Assembly (NCBI GenBank): GCA_018417955.1 | Contig: JACTVC010000003.1 | Coordinates: 3,622,133-3,686,132 of the forward strand | Direction of reading: 5' to 3' | Source: Laccaria trichodermophora | Lineage: Eukaryota > Basidiomycota > Agaricomycetes > Agaricales > Hydnangiaceae | DNA: 64,000 nt | In this document: positions 1-10,230 of the stretch, piece after piece | How the letters are laid out: each line of letters opens with the position of its first letter | Position numbering within the stretch: position 1 is the stretch's first letter | Made by a program: the position numbers and the translations under genes | The notes under the pieces: generated by a model | What the model was told of the DNA's origin: nothing | The model's database searches: none | Seen by the model: only the letters and a program-made list of their open reading frames with translations

Positions 1-270
1 TCTCTGCCGTCAGTACCGATCGTCGTCGCGCCACTTGCACCATCTAGGCTACCAAGACCCCTACAAAACGAAAACCTAACCCCACCGCAACCACAAGTCC
101 AACCTACGACAACCTCTCCTCAACCCTCCCCTAAACCCTCTCCCCAGGAAACATCCCTCATCGATCTTCCACATGTGACACTTGACGAAACCGGCCGATC
201 TAGCCCTGCTCGATATGTCCATGGCGCACCTCTTCATAACGTTCTTGAAGAGGAGGAGGAGGAGATTTAA
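1..270 (+). CDS. C-terminal part of an unknown proline-rich protein (5' end outside window)
   Basis: Frame 1 is open from the first base to TAA at 268-270 and encodes 89 residues. The sequence is rich in Pro, Gln, Ser and Thr, then has a short ordered-looking stretch (ARYVHGAPLHNVLE) and a final run of six Glu followed by Ile. Codon use is C-rich at third positions, as in other conserved genes of the window. I do not recognise the family. The start and any upstream exons lie outside the window, so only the stop codon is certain. Confidence 0.6.
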   Translation, partial: SLPSVPIVVAPLAPSRLPRPLQNENLTPPQPQVQPTTTSPQPSPKPSPQETSLIDLPHVTLDETGRSSPARYVHGAPLHNVLEEEEEEI

Positions 271-2108
271 CTTTCTTAGCAACCACCTTCAAATTTGCTG
301 GATTGCGTACACATGGAAACCTTAGCCGGCTGCTGTCCAACTCCCATGCTCGAGGGCATAATATACCTTTTTTTACCTTCAACACATTGCTACTCATCCA
401 TCGGAGCTGGACGCCGGTTCCGCCCACTACCTCCCATACTCACAAACTTAAAGCCCCCACGCTCGTTTGAAATTTTCGCTCAACACCCCGGATTTCCGCC
501 CGTTCTGATACTTTATCACCATGTTGTTTTTCCACTCGTACATATGCCAGCTCTTTCTTCTGTCCTGACTCCCAACGCTTCGTCATATAGTTCAGAGCTT
601 TCCAATCGTAATCCTGCTAGCTAGCAAAATGCCAACAGTTTACTACATAAAAGAATCTTCGAGAACACTGACCAGAGCACTGGTGTACCAGCAAAGTCGA
701 TCTTTTCGTGATGACATCACAACTATGCCTTTTTTACATCGCGTTATCCTCTGTTTGAAATTCGCATGCACAACCCATACCTGCCCATACCCCATTTTTT
801 AAGGGGCTTTCTAACATGCCCCCGCCTATTGCCTGATATCTTTGACATGACATCATAATCAGGGACATCATTTTCACTGAAGTTCAAGTATATCTGCCAC
901 TGGAGATAAAAAAGATAAACAAGCTCTCCGTTTAAGGATCTCAGAACACCGTGTTTTGTGTAATCTTGTGCTCGGGGTTTCCACGCAGATTCAGTCAGCC
1001 TTGCGAAGCCACGGAATTCGAAAAGCAGTAATGAGCTGAACAGCACATTCGCGAATCATCCATAGTATTCCATACGCGCAGGCATTTCACCCCCTTAAAA
1101 CACGCTCTCCTTCTGATTCACATAACGTAAACTCGCAATGTTCCGCACAAACGTCGACTGTATGAACTGCAGAAAAAGGTCCATCTCTCGGTGACACAAC
1201 TTGACATATCAATAATAATTATCCCAATAATAACAAGTTAACTGGCTCTTTCTTAGGACTGGACTCCTATCTTGGCTCAAGTTGAAGACAGGAACACATC
1301 TTTTGATCTCTTTTGACCCAGTGGGCGGTAGAGACTCCACTGGATCAAAAGATCTGCGACCTAAAATGATCAGATTGAACGATAACTTGGACTTGGAAGT
1401 TGGTAATGAGCGTTTCCTCAGCGATCGGTGTCCTTAGTTCGTTATCGGGGGGCTTCAGGCTGTCTTAGGCGACGCATTCAAGCAGGTCTTTGTCCTAACA
1501 ATTTGCGTTGGCAACAGTGGCTTCACCTCAAATTGATTTGATCTGTCGACCTCGATATGCGCCATCAAAATATTGCTTCAACAAGCCGGCGGATTCCGGT
1601 CTGGCCTTCCTGCTTCTCGTTATTATTATGTAGTTGCCAGGACACGAAGTCTCCTAGATCTGCTCTCCTTTCTCTTCCTTGTGTTTGGCTGATCGAGTAT
1701 GATTCCAGGTGATTCCTTAGACCTCCACAGGACCTCAGGCCTTAGGTCCAAGATTGACAGATCTTTGCGTTTTGGGCACAGACAAGAATGTGCTTTCTGC
1801 ACCAGTCATGTACCACTTCCCGTTCACACTTGGTCCACACTGTATTTGCATCCCCGCATCAGCTGAGTGGTTTATCTAGACTAAGATTTTGTGTCCCAGT
1901 ATCTCTACAACTGATTAGGACGACTCTTAGCAAGGCTTAGCAATCGGGGATAAAGGACCCTTCGCTGCAAAGGATCTCGCGGCAGCAATATTTGAAATAT
2001 GGTTACGGTTTGGGGTATATATCCTGCAGGGCCTAGGGACGGACTCAACTGCGACGATATTTAAACGGCCAACTTCTGGTGCAGTCTGTAGATTGCCCGG
2101 CTACGACC
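271..2108. other. intergenic stretch without recognisable gene
   Basis: Short open frames occur on both strands but none shows a recognisable domain, a coherent splice pattern or coding-like composition. The only structure seen is the imperfect inverted repeat at 1301-1354. An AT-rich stretch near 2056-2065 could be the TATA region of the downstream DUF6533 gene. Confidence 0.5.
1301..1354. repeat. imperfect inverted repeat (hairpin)
   Basis: The left arm (1301-1324) ends GACCCAGTGG and the right arm (1337-1354) begins CCACTGGATC; each arm also carries a GATC plus TTTTGA motif, so the two can pair over about 18 bases around a 12-base loop. It lies in non-coding DNA. It could be the core of a small MITE or just a chance palindrome. 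Confidence 0.45.
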
Positions 2109-3346
2109 ATGGACGCAAATCTCTTACCAAACCCTTTTACTCCCATGGCATGGCTGCCTCCGGAGTTCGCTTACCAGATGTCAATGGCCACTCATATCTG
2201 TGCTGGTGTGACGGGGGTGATATTTCATTTCCTTTCGTGCCCGGATTGCGCTCATGATACCAATTGCCAGGTTATGGTGTGGGATATCGTCACAAGTCTC
2301 GGGGAAGATTACCAGATCTTCTTCAAGCGTAAGGTAGGTCTCACCAATATTGTGTATTTCATTTCAAGGTAAGGCTTCGACCTCCGCTTGTCCACTATAT
2401 CGATTGACTCATTAACCAGGATTACGTCGATGTTATTTATGGTTTTGACCATGATCTTAGTCAGTGAGTACGTTATGCGATCATGGCCACTAAAATCTTA
2501 CGTTGCGCATGAAAGCCTCTCCGATTGGGAATTGCCCCAGAAATCAGAAAATATTCCTCGCATTCTTCTCAATCGCCATTGCCTCCTCAAACCTCCTCTT
2601 CTTCTTCCGCCTTCGTGCAATCTATACAGGACATAAGGCTCTTATAATTTTTGGCTTTGTCCTTTGGGTCATATCGGCGGGAGGAACCGTGAGCACGCCA
2701 GTTGGCGTCGACGGTGTCCATATTGGAACGACCAACTATTGCATCGAAACAGCGCAACATTCATATGTTTCCATATCTGGAATTTTGCCCTTCATCCATG
2801 ACACCTTCGTGTTTCTGGCGATATCCTATAAGCTTGCCCAGAACGCCCACAACGAAAATACGCTCAGGACTGGCGTACGTGCGGCGCTATTTGGAGAATA
2901 TCTCCCAGCCTTCTCCAGATCTTTGTTGTTGGATGGCCAACAGTATTACTTGTCGGTGCTTTCTCTTAACCCCGTGAAAATCCGCTTACTTTCTTATGGA
3001 AAGGCTGACTGTGCTGACCAACTTCATCGCAATCTTGATGGTTTTTGTTCCACTACCGATTGTTTACAGGGTTATCTGGTCGTTCCCCAATGTCATGATG
3101 ATGAATGTGATGGCATGTCGCGTTTATCGCAACACCAAACTTGGTCTCTACAAAGGCTCGCCTACGTCCACCAGCAACATTCTGTCAGAACCCATCCCTC
3201 TCGCGTTTCGCCAGAACACCACAACTGATAATGGCATCAACGGGACGGTGCAAATTAGTAGGACGACCCGGAGCGTAGATAATTATGACCGTTTAACAAA
3301 GAAGGAGCGGTTATCGAAGGAGGATTTTGGCGAGGTCAAGGGTTGA
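2109..3346 (+). CDS. DUF6533-type polytopic membrane protein
   Basis: Exons 2109-2368, 2420-2463, 2516-2951 and 3004-3346 join in frame to 360 residues. The N-terminal part (VWDIVTSLGEDYQIFF) matches the start of the DUF6533 domain of Agaricomycete membrane proteins. Hydrophobic segments follow (FLAFFSIAIASSNLLFFF; LIIFGFVLWVISAGG; LTVLTNFIAILMVFVPL), then the family hallmark FPNVMMMNVMACRVYRNTK, then a polar cytoplasmic tail. An in-frame GTG lies at 2079, but ATG 2109 is the first ATG. All introns are about 50 nt. The family has a seven-helix look and unknown function; it is greatly expanded in mushrooms. Family assignment is from remembered motifs. Confidence 0.85.
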
Positions 3347-3983
3347 AGCCTGGAGCTCCAAGCAAAGCTTCCGCCATTCTAATTGCTGAGTCGAATACGT
3401 GTAAATTCGTACCCTATTCCGATTTCCCTTTTGTAACAACATTTGTCTTTGGCCCGCATTCAATAAACCCTCAAACTTTGTCAATTGAGCTAACTTTTCA
3501 CGGGACAGGCGCTTTTTTACCCTGGAAAAGGCAGACCACGTAATTGCGCCTATGTGCGCACTATTCAATTTCATATCACCGCATTTGATCTGCCCGAATT
3601 TGTGAGGCCGGGATTAACGGCATCTTGCTTCACTTTTTGCAAAATAAAAGTTGGTTTAAATCGGGTGCTTGATTTACAAAAGATGACAAAAGGGGACTGC
3701 GAATTGTATCGTAAGTTGTAGACGGTCTCAATTGTCTCTTTGTTGAACTCGTCCTCTTCAAGAAAGCACAGTCATAATTCCACTAGCATAGATCCCCTCA
3801 AACCAGGCTGAAAAAACAATGGGCCTATGTTTCGATGAGCTGCAGCGTCTGTGTGACTGAATCGGTGAACTTACAATGCTCGCAGGCCCGAAGGAAGAAG
3901 TTTCGGCTCTGAGTCACCATCATCACTGTCGCCGCTGTTGATAGTGTCATCCACGAAATGCGTTGGATATCATTGAATGAATC
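3347..3983. other. intergenic stretch between convergent genes
   Basis: AT-rich sequence between the stop of the DUF6533 gene and the stop of the minus-strand secreted-protein gene. Short open frames show no domain. Nothing else recognised. Confidence 0.5.
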
Positions 3984-5226
3984 TTACTTGAACGTTGAGA
4001 GGGAAGATTCGGACCCATCATCGTCGGATCCACCTCCCTCAGATCCGTCATCACTAGTACAATTGTGAAGATGTCCGTAAATGGGGCTCCATTTTGCATG
4101 CGACAATCGTTACTTACGGAGCTTCTTTGGGGATACGATCCAAAACTACACCTCCAAGGTCAAGGCTGAAGGTTTTCTGGGAAGCAGATCTAAGAAAAAT
4201 GATGACGGTGTAGCGAAAGTTAGTCTTACCTTTAGGCACTTTCCAAGTTGTATTTTTTTCTTTTCAACAGCACTCGGATTCACTATGCCCTTCCTGTCAA
4301 TTTCGAAGTCTGGGTTCGACCCGCAGCTTTTGCAATTATGTTAAAGTCAAACTGATACGAATTTGAGGAGACCCACTAGGCTTCAAATTTGTCGATCTTC
4401 TTGAATTCCGAAAGGAAGATTGGCTTGACCTCCTTGTGGTATATGCCGAGATCGATCGTATATTTCCCTAAAAATCGTCACATTCAGCAAAAGGGGAGGC
4501 TTATGAGGATAACCACAACTTAGCCTTACCTGTTCCCCAAGTTGCGAAGGCTGTGAAGGAAGACTCGGATTCATCATCGCTTTCGTCTTGCCTAGTTGAA
4601 AGTTTAATTAATTGAGAAGACAATTACATAGACGGTGATCGTTACTTGGGGATATGATCCAAGACTACTTGTCCAAGGTCAAGGCTGAAGGTTTTCTGGG
4701 AAGTAGCTTTGAGAAAAGTGATGATGGTGTAGCGAAATTGAATTTTACCTTTAGGCACTTTCCAAGTTGTATTTTCTTCTTTTCAACAGCACTCGGATTC
4801 ACTATGCCCTTCCTGTCGATTTCGAAGTCTGGGTTCGAGCCGCAACTTTTGCGATTATGTCAAAGCCAAGCTGATACGAATTTGAGTACACTCACTAAGC
4901 TTCAAATTTGTCGATCTTCTTGAATTCCGAAAGGAAGATTGGCTTAACCTCCTTGTGGTATATGCCGAGATCAATCGTATATTTCCCTGAACGAAGCAAA
5001 CGCTTAGTTTTGCAGAGACGATAGTAGGGCCGTGTTCAGACGGACCTGTGCCCCATGTCGCATAGGCGCTCATGCAATCAGTAGTCTAATCACGGTTCGC
5101 AGGACGAAGACATGAGCGCAACTTAATGGAAGGTGAAGCAGTGCGTACTGAGATAGGATACGCCAATCCAAGGCATGAAGCGAGAGCAATGATTACGAAC
5201 AGTAAAACTTTGGGATGTTCCATCAT
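3984..5226 (-). CDS. secreted protein with two tandem copies of a ~100-residue module
   Basis: Read on the minus strand, ATG at 5226 starts a signal peptide (MMEHPKVLLFVIIALASCLG). Splicing short introns gives a protein of roughly 245 residues with two near-identical modules. Each runs GKYTIDLGIYHKEVKPIF, an intron, CGSNPDFEIDRKGIVNPSAV, GKCLK, an intron, then KTFSLDLG. The first module ends in ATWGTG; the second ends in an acidic Ser/Gly-rich tail and stops at 3984-3986. Introns are duplicated along with exons, so the module was duplicated at DNA level. The gene at 6889-7786 is a one-module relative. I do not recognise the fold. Secretion is inferred from the leader only. Confidence 0.6.
4081..4990. 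repeat. tandem duplication of an exon-intron module
   Basis: Positions about 4120-4470 and about 4640-4987 are two direct copies, roughly 520 bp apart, alike in exons and introns (both contain TCAAGGCTGAAGGTTTTCTG and TTTAGGCACTTTCCAAGTTG). They encode the two modules of the secreted protein. Similar intron sequence implies a fairly recent duplication. Confidence 0.75.
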
Positions 5227-5269
5227 TACTTTCTTGAAGGTTAAATGGGAACTTGAGACGGAGGATCAC

Positions 5270-5277
5270 AGTATTTA
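5270..5277 (-). promoter_or_regulatory. TATA box of the two-module secreted-protein gene
   Basis: On the minus strand the sequence reads TATAAATA about 45 nt upstream of ATG 5226, giving a plausible very short 5' leader. Confidence 0.45.
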
Positions 5278-5466
5278 TAGATAACAGAGGGGCGCCCATT
5301 AAAGTACCTGGATCTTTACGTCTCTGAACCGTACCTCGATGTTTCTACAAGAAGGATCCATTTTCTACGTTTGACATCGGCAAAGAGAGTGTCCGGTTCC
5401 CAAACTTGGTAGAATGGTAGAAGACAAACAGGTTGAAGTTTGGACCAAGGGATTTAGTCAAAGAGG

Positions 5467-6162
5467 TACAATAGGACCCCTGAAAGTACCCTTGGAACCC
5501 AGATCCAAAAAGTCGAAAATTTTGGAATTTTTATCCGGACAGTTTTGGACAATTTCTATCCGGATGGCGGATCTGGGTCCAGGTATGGGCAAAATTTATC
5601 CGGACGTGGATCTGGGTTACCCAAAACCTGTATTTTCGCTTTTTTCACTTGAAAACACCAAATTTTCGCTTAAAAACACCAATTTTCGCTTTAAAATGCC
5701 AATTTCTCGCACGGCATCTCCTCTGGAGCCCCAATAGGCACCTACAAGCATCTCAGATAACAAAAAACTAAAATACATGAAATCGTGCCCATTTCGTGGC
5801 TCCTCTGAGACATATTTGAGAGTGCAGAGAAATGCAAATATTGATGGTGTATTAAGATGGTCAAAGTGGAAAACAAATATTATGTTCATTTGGTGTAGTG
5901 GTTAAAACGTTAATGGCTTTAGTTGATGACGTTCACTTTCAATGTCTTGAGTTCGGATCCCCAGCTGCACCAATTTTTATCCGGAAGTGGCTCTGGGTTT
6001 CGTGGGTCAGCCCAATTTCTATCCGGAAATCTGCCTCCGGGTTCCAGCCAAAATGGCCCAAATTCTATCCGGACAGTGCTATGGGTTTTCAAAAAAATTT
6101 CAGAATTTTTATCCGGATTGGGATCTGGGTTCCAAGGGTATTTTCAGGGGTCCTGGTACAAT
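5467..6162. mobile_element. 684-bp MITE-like element with 34-bp terminal inverted repeats
   Basis: The left end (5473-5506) and the reverse complement of the right end (6121-6154) agree at 33 of 34 positions by eye: both begin AGGACCCCTGAAA and end AACCCAGATCC. The motif TACAAT directly flanks the element at 5467-5472 and 6157-6162, consistent with a target-site duplication (two extra bases sit before the right copy). Inside, TATCCGGA occurs repeatedly in the same orientation (for example near 5532, 5558, 5597, 5978, 6016, 6068, 6110), often followed by CTGGGTT. No transposase frame is present, so it is non-autonomous. Confidence 0.75.
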
Positions 6163-6888
6163 GAGCCGGCGCCAGGAACTCCGCAAATGCAATTCAGCGT
6201 TGTCAAAGACATATGGCCGCAGTGATCAAAATAGAGCTATTGTGGAATCAGCTGAGCGATCGAAGATCCCACGGTTGTCAATTCCGCTCATTTGACCCAT
6301 GAACTCGACGAAGAGAAACCGCTAATGTGGCGGAAGTTGATGGGAGGAATGAACGTCGAGTAAGTACTTAGTGCTTAATTGTTATCACGTCGGCGCCATG
6401 ACGTCTGTCAAGTGGAATTGCCCCCGGTCTTTTTTTGGACTTGCGCGACATTGGACTCAGGATATGTAAGTACCTGGCCCAAAATTTGATGGTGAAAAAG
6501 GTAAAAGGGCACAGCCTCGTTTTTGAGTTGTCTCGGACCTGTATGCAAGAATCCGTAAAGATGCCAGGCAGGTGCAGCGCTGAACAAAATTGCAAGACCC
6601 CTAGAGGATAACAATGATTCAACGAGAAGACTTTATCATTATTGCGCGAGTCAAGGCTTTTGAAAGCAAACAGACAATTTGATTCATCAATCGATAAGAG
6701 GGCGAGAGCATCAAGATACGTAGGCAGACAGAGCAGTGATTTCTAGAATCTTGGGCTGATCAAAAGATAAGGCCCAGAAGTCGCGTCAGCTAGATCCAGG
6801 CAGACAAGATCCAAGCACTGGCGCTATCGAGGGCGGAATTGAATCTATGAGGGATGTCAAAAAGTCGTGAGCACGAATACTGAGGTGC
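6163..6888. other. intergenic stretch without recognisable gene
   Basis: The longest frames (for example 6368-6622 on the minus strand) show neither domains nor coding-like composition. Nothing else seen. Confidence 0.45.
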
Positions 6889-7786
6889 TTACTTAGTAGT
6901 TTGTACGTCAAGGTCAAGGGTTCTTCCTAGAGATCACAAAGTAAGAGGACAATATGAAAAAGTAACTTAACTTATATACCTGTACCCCATGTCGCCAGAA
7001 CATTGAATAAGCTGGGGACGTTCTCCACCTCCGAATCACCCTCCTCATCGTCGGGAATAAATTGATGGGCCAAAACAACATCCCCAAGATCAAGACTGAA
7101 CCGCTTCTAGAAAGTATACGTGTTAGTAATCGTGTCATCATTTATTTCACAACAAAATGAACATACTTTGGTGCAAAGGTCTTTACCTTTGACAGCATTC
7201 GGATTCACTATGCCATTTCTATCGATCTCAAAGTCTGGATTGGTACCGCATCTGCTAACATAGTAAGAGAAAGTGAAGCATGATCTTGAGGTGTCATACT
7301 TGGATGTGAAGTCCTTGAACGCTGCTTGGAATCTCTTGATGAAAATAGGTTTGACTTGTCGATGGTACACATCAAGATCGAGGGTATATTTTCCTAGAAA
7401 TTATAGAGTGAGGGATCGAAACGAGGAAACGCATGGCCTGGCCAGATACCTGTACCCCATGTCGCTAGCGTGCTAAACAGAGTGGGTACTTTGTGATCCA
7501 AAAACTCTTCGGTCGACCCATCAAGTGGAAATAGGTGAGCGAGGACAAATTTCCCTATGAGACAGTCGCTGATGAGAATGTAAGACGGTAAGGACTGGAT
7601 GCGCACCTTCTCCCCTTTTGGCAAAGGAATCCGATGAATCGACGTCCTACAGTCAAGAGCATGCGTTAAACAACGGTAGAGGGGTCTATGGATGGCACAT
7701 ACCTTTAAAACAGGGTACGCTTTTACGAGGTGAAGCCATGCAAAGATAGAAATCAACGAAAAGCGGACGAAGAACAAGGTCGACAT
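6889..7786 (-). CDS. secreted protein, one-module relative of the 3984-5226 gene
   Basis: ATG at 7786 opens a clear signal peptide (MSTLFFVRFSLISIFAWLHL then VKAYPVLK). After a short exon with a Lys-Arg pair (SFAKRGEG, a possible Kex2 site) comes GKFVLAHLFPLDG, a first LATWGTG, then KYTLDLDVYHRQVKPIFIK, CGTNPDFEIDRNGIVNPNAV, KGKDLCTK, KRFSLDLGDVVLAHQF, an acidic linker and a second LATWGTG. The last exon (GRTLDLDVQTTK, stop 6889-6891) is the start of another module, cut short. At least six short introns are needed and exon borders keep frame. Function unknown; a TATAAAA lies about 70 nt upstream. Confidence 0.6.
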
Positions 7787-7853
7787 GGCAGCTCGCCTGG
7801 CGGGTAAGGCGTCAAATGGGTAGGAACTGTTTGGAGTGAAGAAAGACTCAAGG

Positions 7854-7860
7854 TTTTATA
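7854..7860 (-). promoter_or_regulatory. TATA box of the one-module secreted-protein gene
   Basis: The minus strand reads TATAAAA about 70 nt upstream of ATG 7786. Confidence 0.45.
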
Positions 7861-8414
7861 GGGCACAGGCAACCCGGATGTTCTGCACGAGAAGCGCAGA
7901 AAGTGGAGTTGTCATCAGCAAAGAAGCAGATGCGTGACAAACATGGATAGATGACAAAAGCAAAACTTCGTTCAGAGTTGCTATTCTGTCGTTGATGATA
8001 GATTGTAGTGGCGGTAGAGGGTCGACTTCAAGCTTGAAATGCCAGGATCAATCGTATGCCACTTTCCAGCGCAAAACAGGGCAAGGGAAAATGTTGGGAC
8101 CAGAAACCTCCGCTTCAACAGAGAACAAGCTACTGTTTATAAGCCCAACTTGAAGGGTCCCACAACATACATCAGGCGCTTGACCATGAGCATGTGAATA
8201 AGTTGACATGTTGTCAACGGTGGTGGAAGGAGGTCAGCCTGGACAGGTTTTGAACTTTGAAGTGATATCGATCCGGACCGGCTTCGGCATCGTGCCAGAG
8301 AAAATTGATAATATTAGTGAGTTCACTACATTTGTACAGTACAACCAGAAGGTTCAAGGCAAGAGGAATCTAGCGCAAACTAGCGATACAGAAATTGCTA
8401 CGCCCAGGCATAGA
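7861..8414. other. intergenic stretch
   Basis: Upstream region of the secreted-protein gene and downstream region of the membrane-protein pseudogene. Short frames only; nothing recognised. Confidence 0.4.
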
Positions 8415-9885
8415 CTACAACTCATCATAAGCTGGCGGGGCAATGGACTGGCATGCTTCCCTCATCTCCGTCGCGATGGAGCCTCCCCCGCTCGTACTGA
8501 CATCAGCAGTTTCCGCACCATGACTTCGAGCACTCTTATGCACCACTCGTGGTGGACCTGATTGCAGCAGCACGGTCGAACCAGCGTTAGAGGAGGTTGA
8601 TCCAGGTGGAGATATTTGCATTGGTGGAGAGCCTGATTTGGCGACACCTGCGAAAAGTTGAGGAGTGCGATTTCATGGATATTGATTGAACCTACCGAGA
8701 TTTTCTTGTTCGCTACTTGGCACGGCAAATGCTGTGATTTGATTTGATTCCCCTTGATCGTCTTGAGCCTTCCTTTTCCGAAACCAGAGGAAAGATCCAA
8801 TCAAGAGAAACAGCAATGCCAATCCTCCAAGAATTCCGCCTGCTATTGCTCCGACGGAGGTTGATTTGGTGGTGGTATGCGATGTTCCATCGGTAGAGGT
8901 GGGTAAAGTGAGATTCGGCATAGTAGCTAACGTGGAAAAGGAGGGTTGATAGGTCAGATAATCAAAAATGAATGTTTGATAACGCATTTCGTGACGTTAA
9001 CAACAAGGGTGTGGTCACCCGCAGTGAGGCTGGTGTTACTGTATAGCAGGAAGTTGTGTTGGTCAATAGTGTTGTCCTGGTACCTGGAAGAAGATGTCGT
9101 GGCGGTATATGTTTGCGATATTGTTCCACATCGAGGGTGTATGATGCAGAGACAGTGCCGAGGTTTGCCCAATCTAGAATTCCGTAGATATTCAGAGATG
9201 TCCCTATCCTATCATCAGTATCTCGCAGAAAAGAGTGATTGAATGGAAAATCACCCGAGAATCGGAAAACAAAATTATCCCCCGGCGTAGTGCTCTGATG
9301 CGTGCTGTTATGGAAGGAATAGCCGTTTGGTAGATATCCAGTAGAAAACCGGTCTGTGTTGCGTGTCCATGATCCCGTGAACGTGATAGAGGGATCCTCG
9401 TTGTCGACTATGACTGTTTTCCCTGTTAGAGGTGTATTCTGCCAAGCAGTGATGACCGCGTAGACCAGGGCTGTCCCAGCCATATGAGTCAGTGTAATAT
9501 TGTGTGTCCCCTCTGTCAATATCGGGGACTGATACCACTGCGTGTAAGATTGAGGTGTGGGATCATTGTACGAGGTGTTGTACGAAGGCGCGCCGTCGAT
9601 GGAGACAGTCAATGTTTGCGAGTCCCCAAAGACTTTGGGCGTGTTCCCCGAAAAAGCGATCGCTATCCCTGTTTTGAGAGGTTTCTTCTGAGAAAATAAC
9701 AAGGACAATAATATAACTCAACACACCTTCGAACGACAAGGGACCCCGTTACGTTCGCGGAAACTCAGGCCAGGCGATTGAACCGCCATACCACTGGAAC
9801 AAAGTAGGTATCACCCATTGCCCTCCTCCGTACGTCGCGTTCAGTTGGGGGTCGTCAACCATCAGCAGAAGTTGAGAGGAGGACA
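8415..9885 (-). pseudogene. broken copy of the single-pass membrane protein at 10231-11722
   Basis: This copy follows its intact tandem neighbour over its whole length, including the start MSSSQLLLMVDDPQLNATYG and the tail APPAYDEL. Three lesions show against that neighbour: a small deletion in exon 1 that brings a stop right after WPEFPRT (near 9750); a one-base deletion near 9130 that shifts frame after SYTLD; and a one-base deletion near 8982 before YQTFIFDYL. The transmembrane exon (GGILGGLALLFLLIGSFLWF) and the cytoplasmic tail remain readable in their own frames. Sequencing error could explain one single-base gap but hardly all three. Confidence 0.75.
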
Positions 9886-10230
9886 TGGTGGTGAGTGGGG
9901 GGAAGACACGGATTGGTGGTTTTGCAGGGTTTGACGAACAGACTCTCCTTCATTGAAAACATTTTTGTTGCAAATTTATCCCCGGATGGACGTAGTTATG
10001 GCGTCGCAACACCGTGAATGTCATTGAAGTGCCAGCTACGATGTCAGAGACTCAAAGTCTTCCGCCAACAGCAATCCTCGTGGATAGAAAGCACCTAAAG
10101 CGCCGGAGCAAGCAACAGGAAAATTAGTGATATTAGTAAGTCTGTACATATACAATACAACCAGGCAGTTCAAAGCAGGTTCAAAGCAAGACGCAAACTA
10201 ACGATACAGAAAATGGTACTCAAGTATAGA

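Noticed and set aside
5884..5965. A functional tRNA gene
   Set aside because: A-box match is good but arm pairing and box spacing fail; kept only as a possible SINE relic.
9060..9130. An intron explaining the frame break in the dead membrane-protein copy
   Set aside because: The intact neighbour codes straight through the same sequence, and two other lesions remain unexplained.
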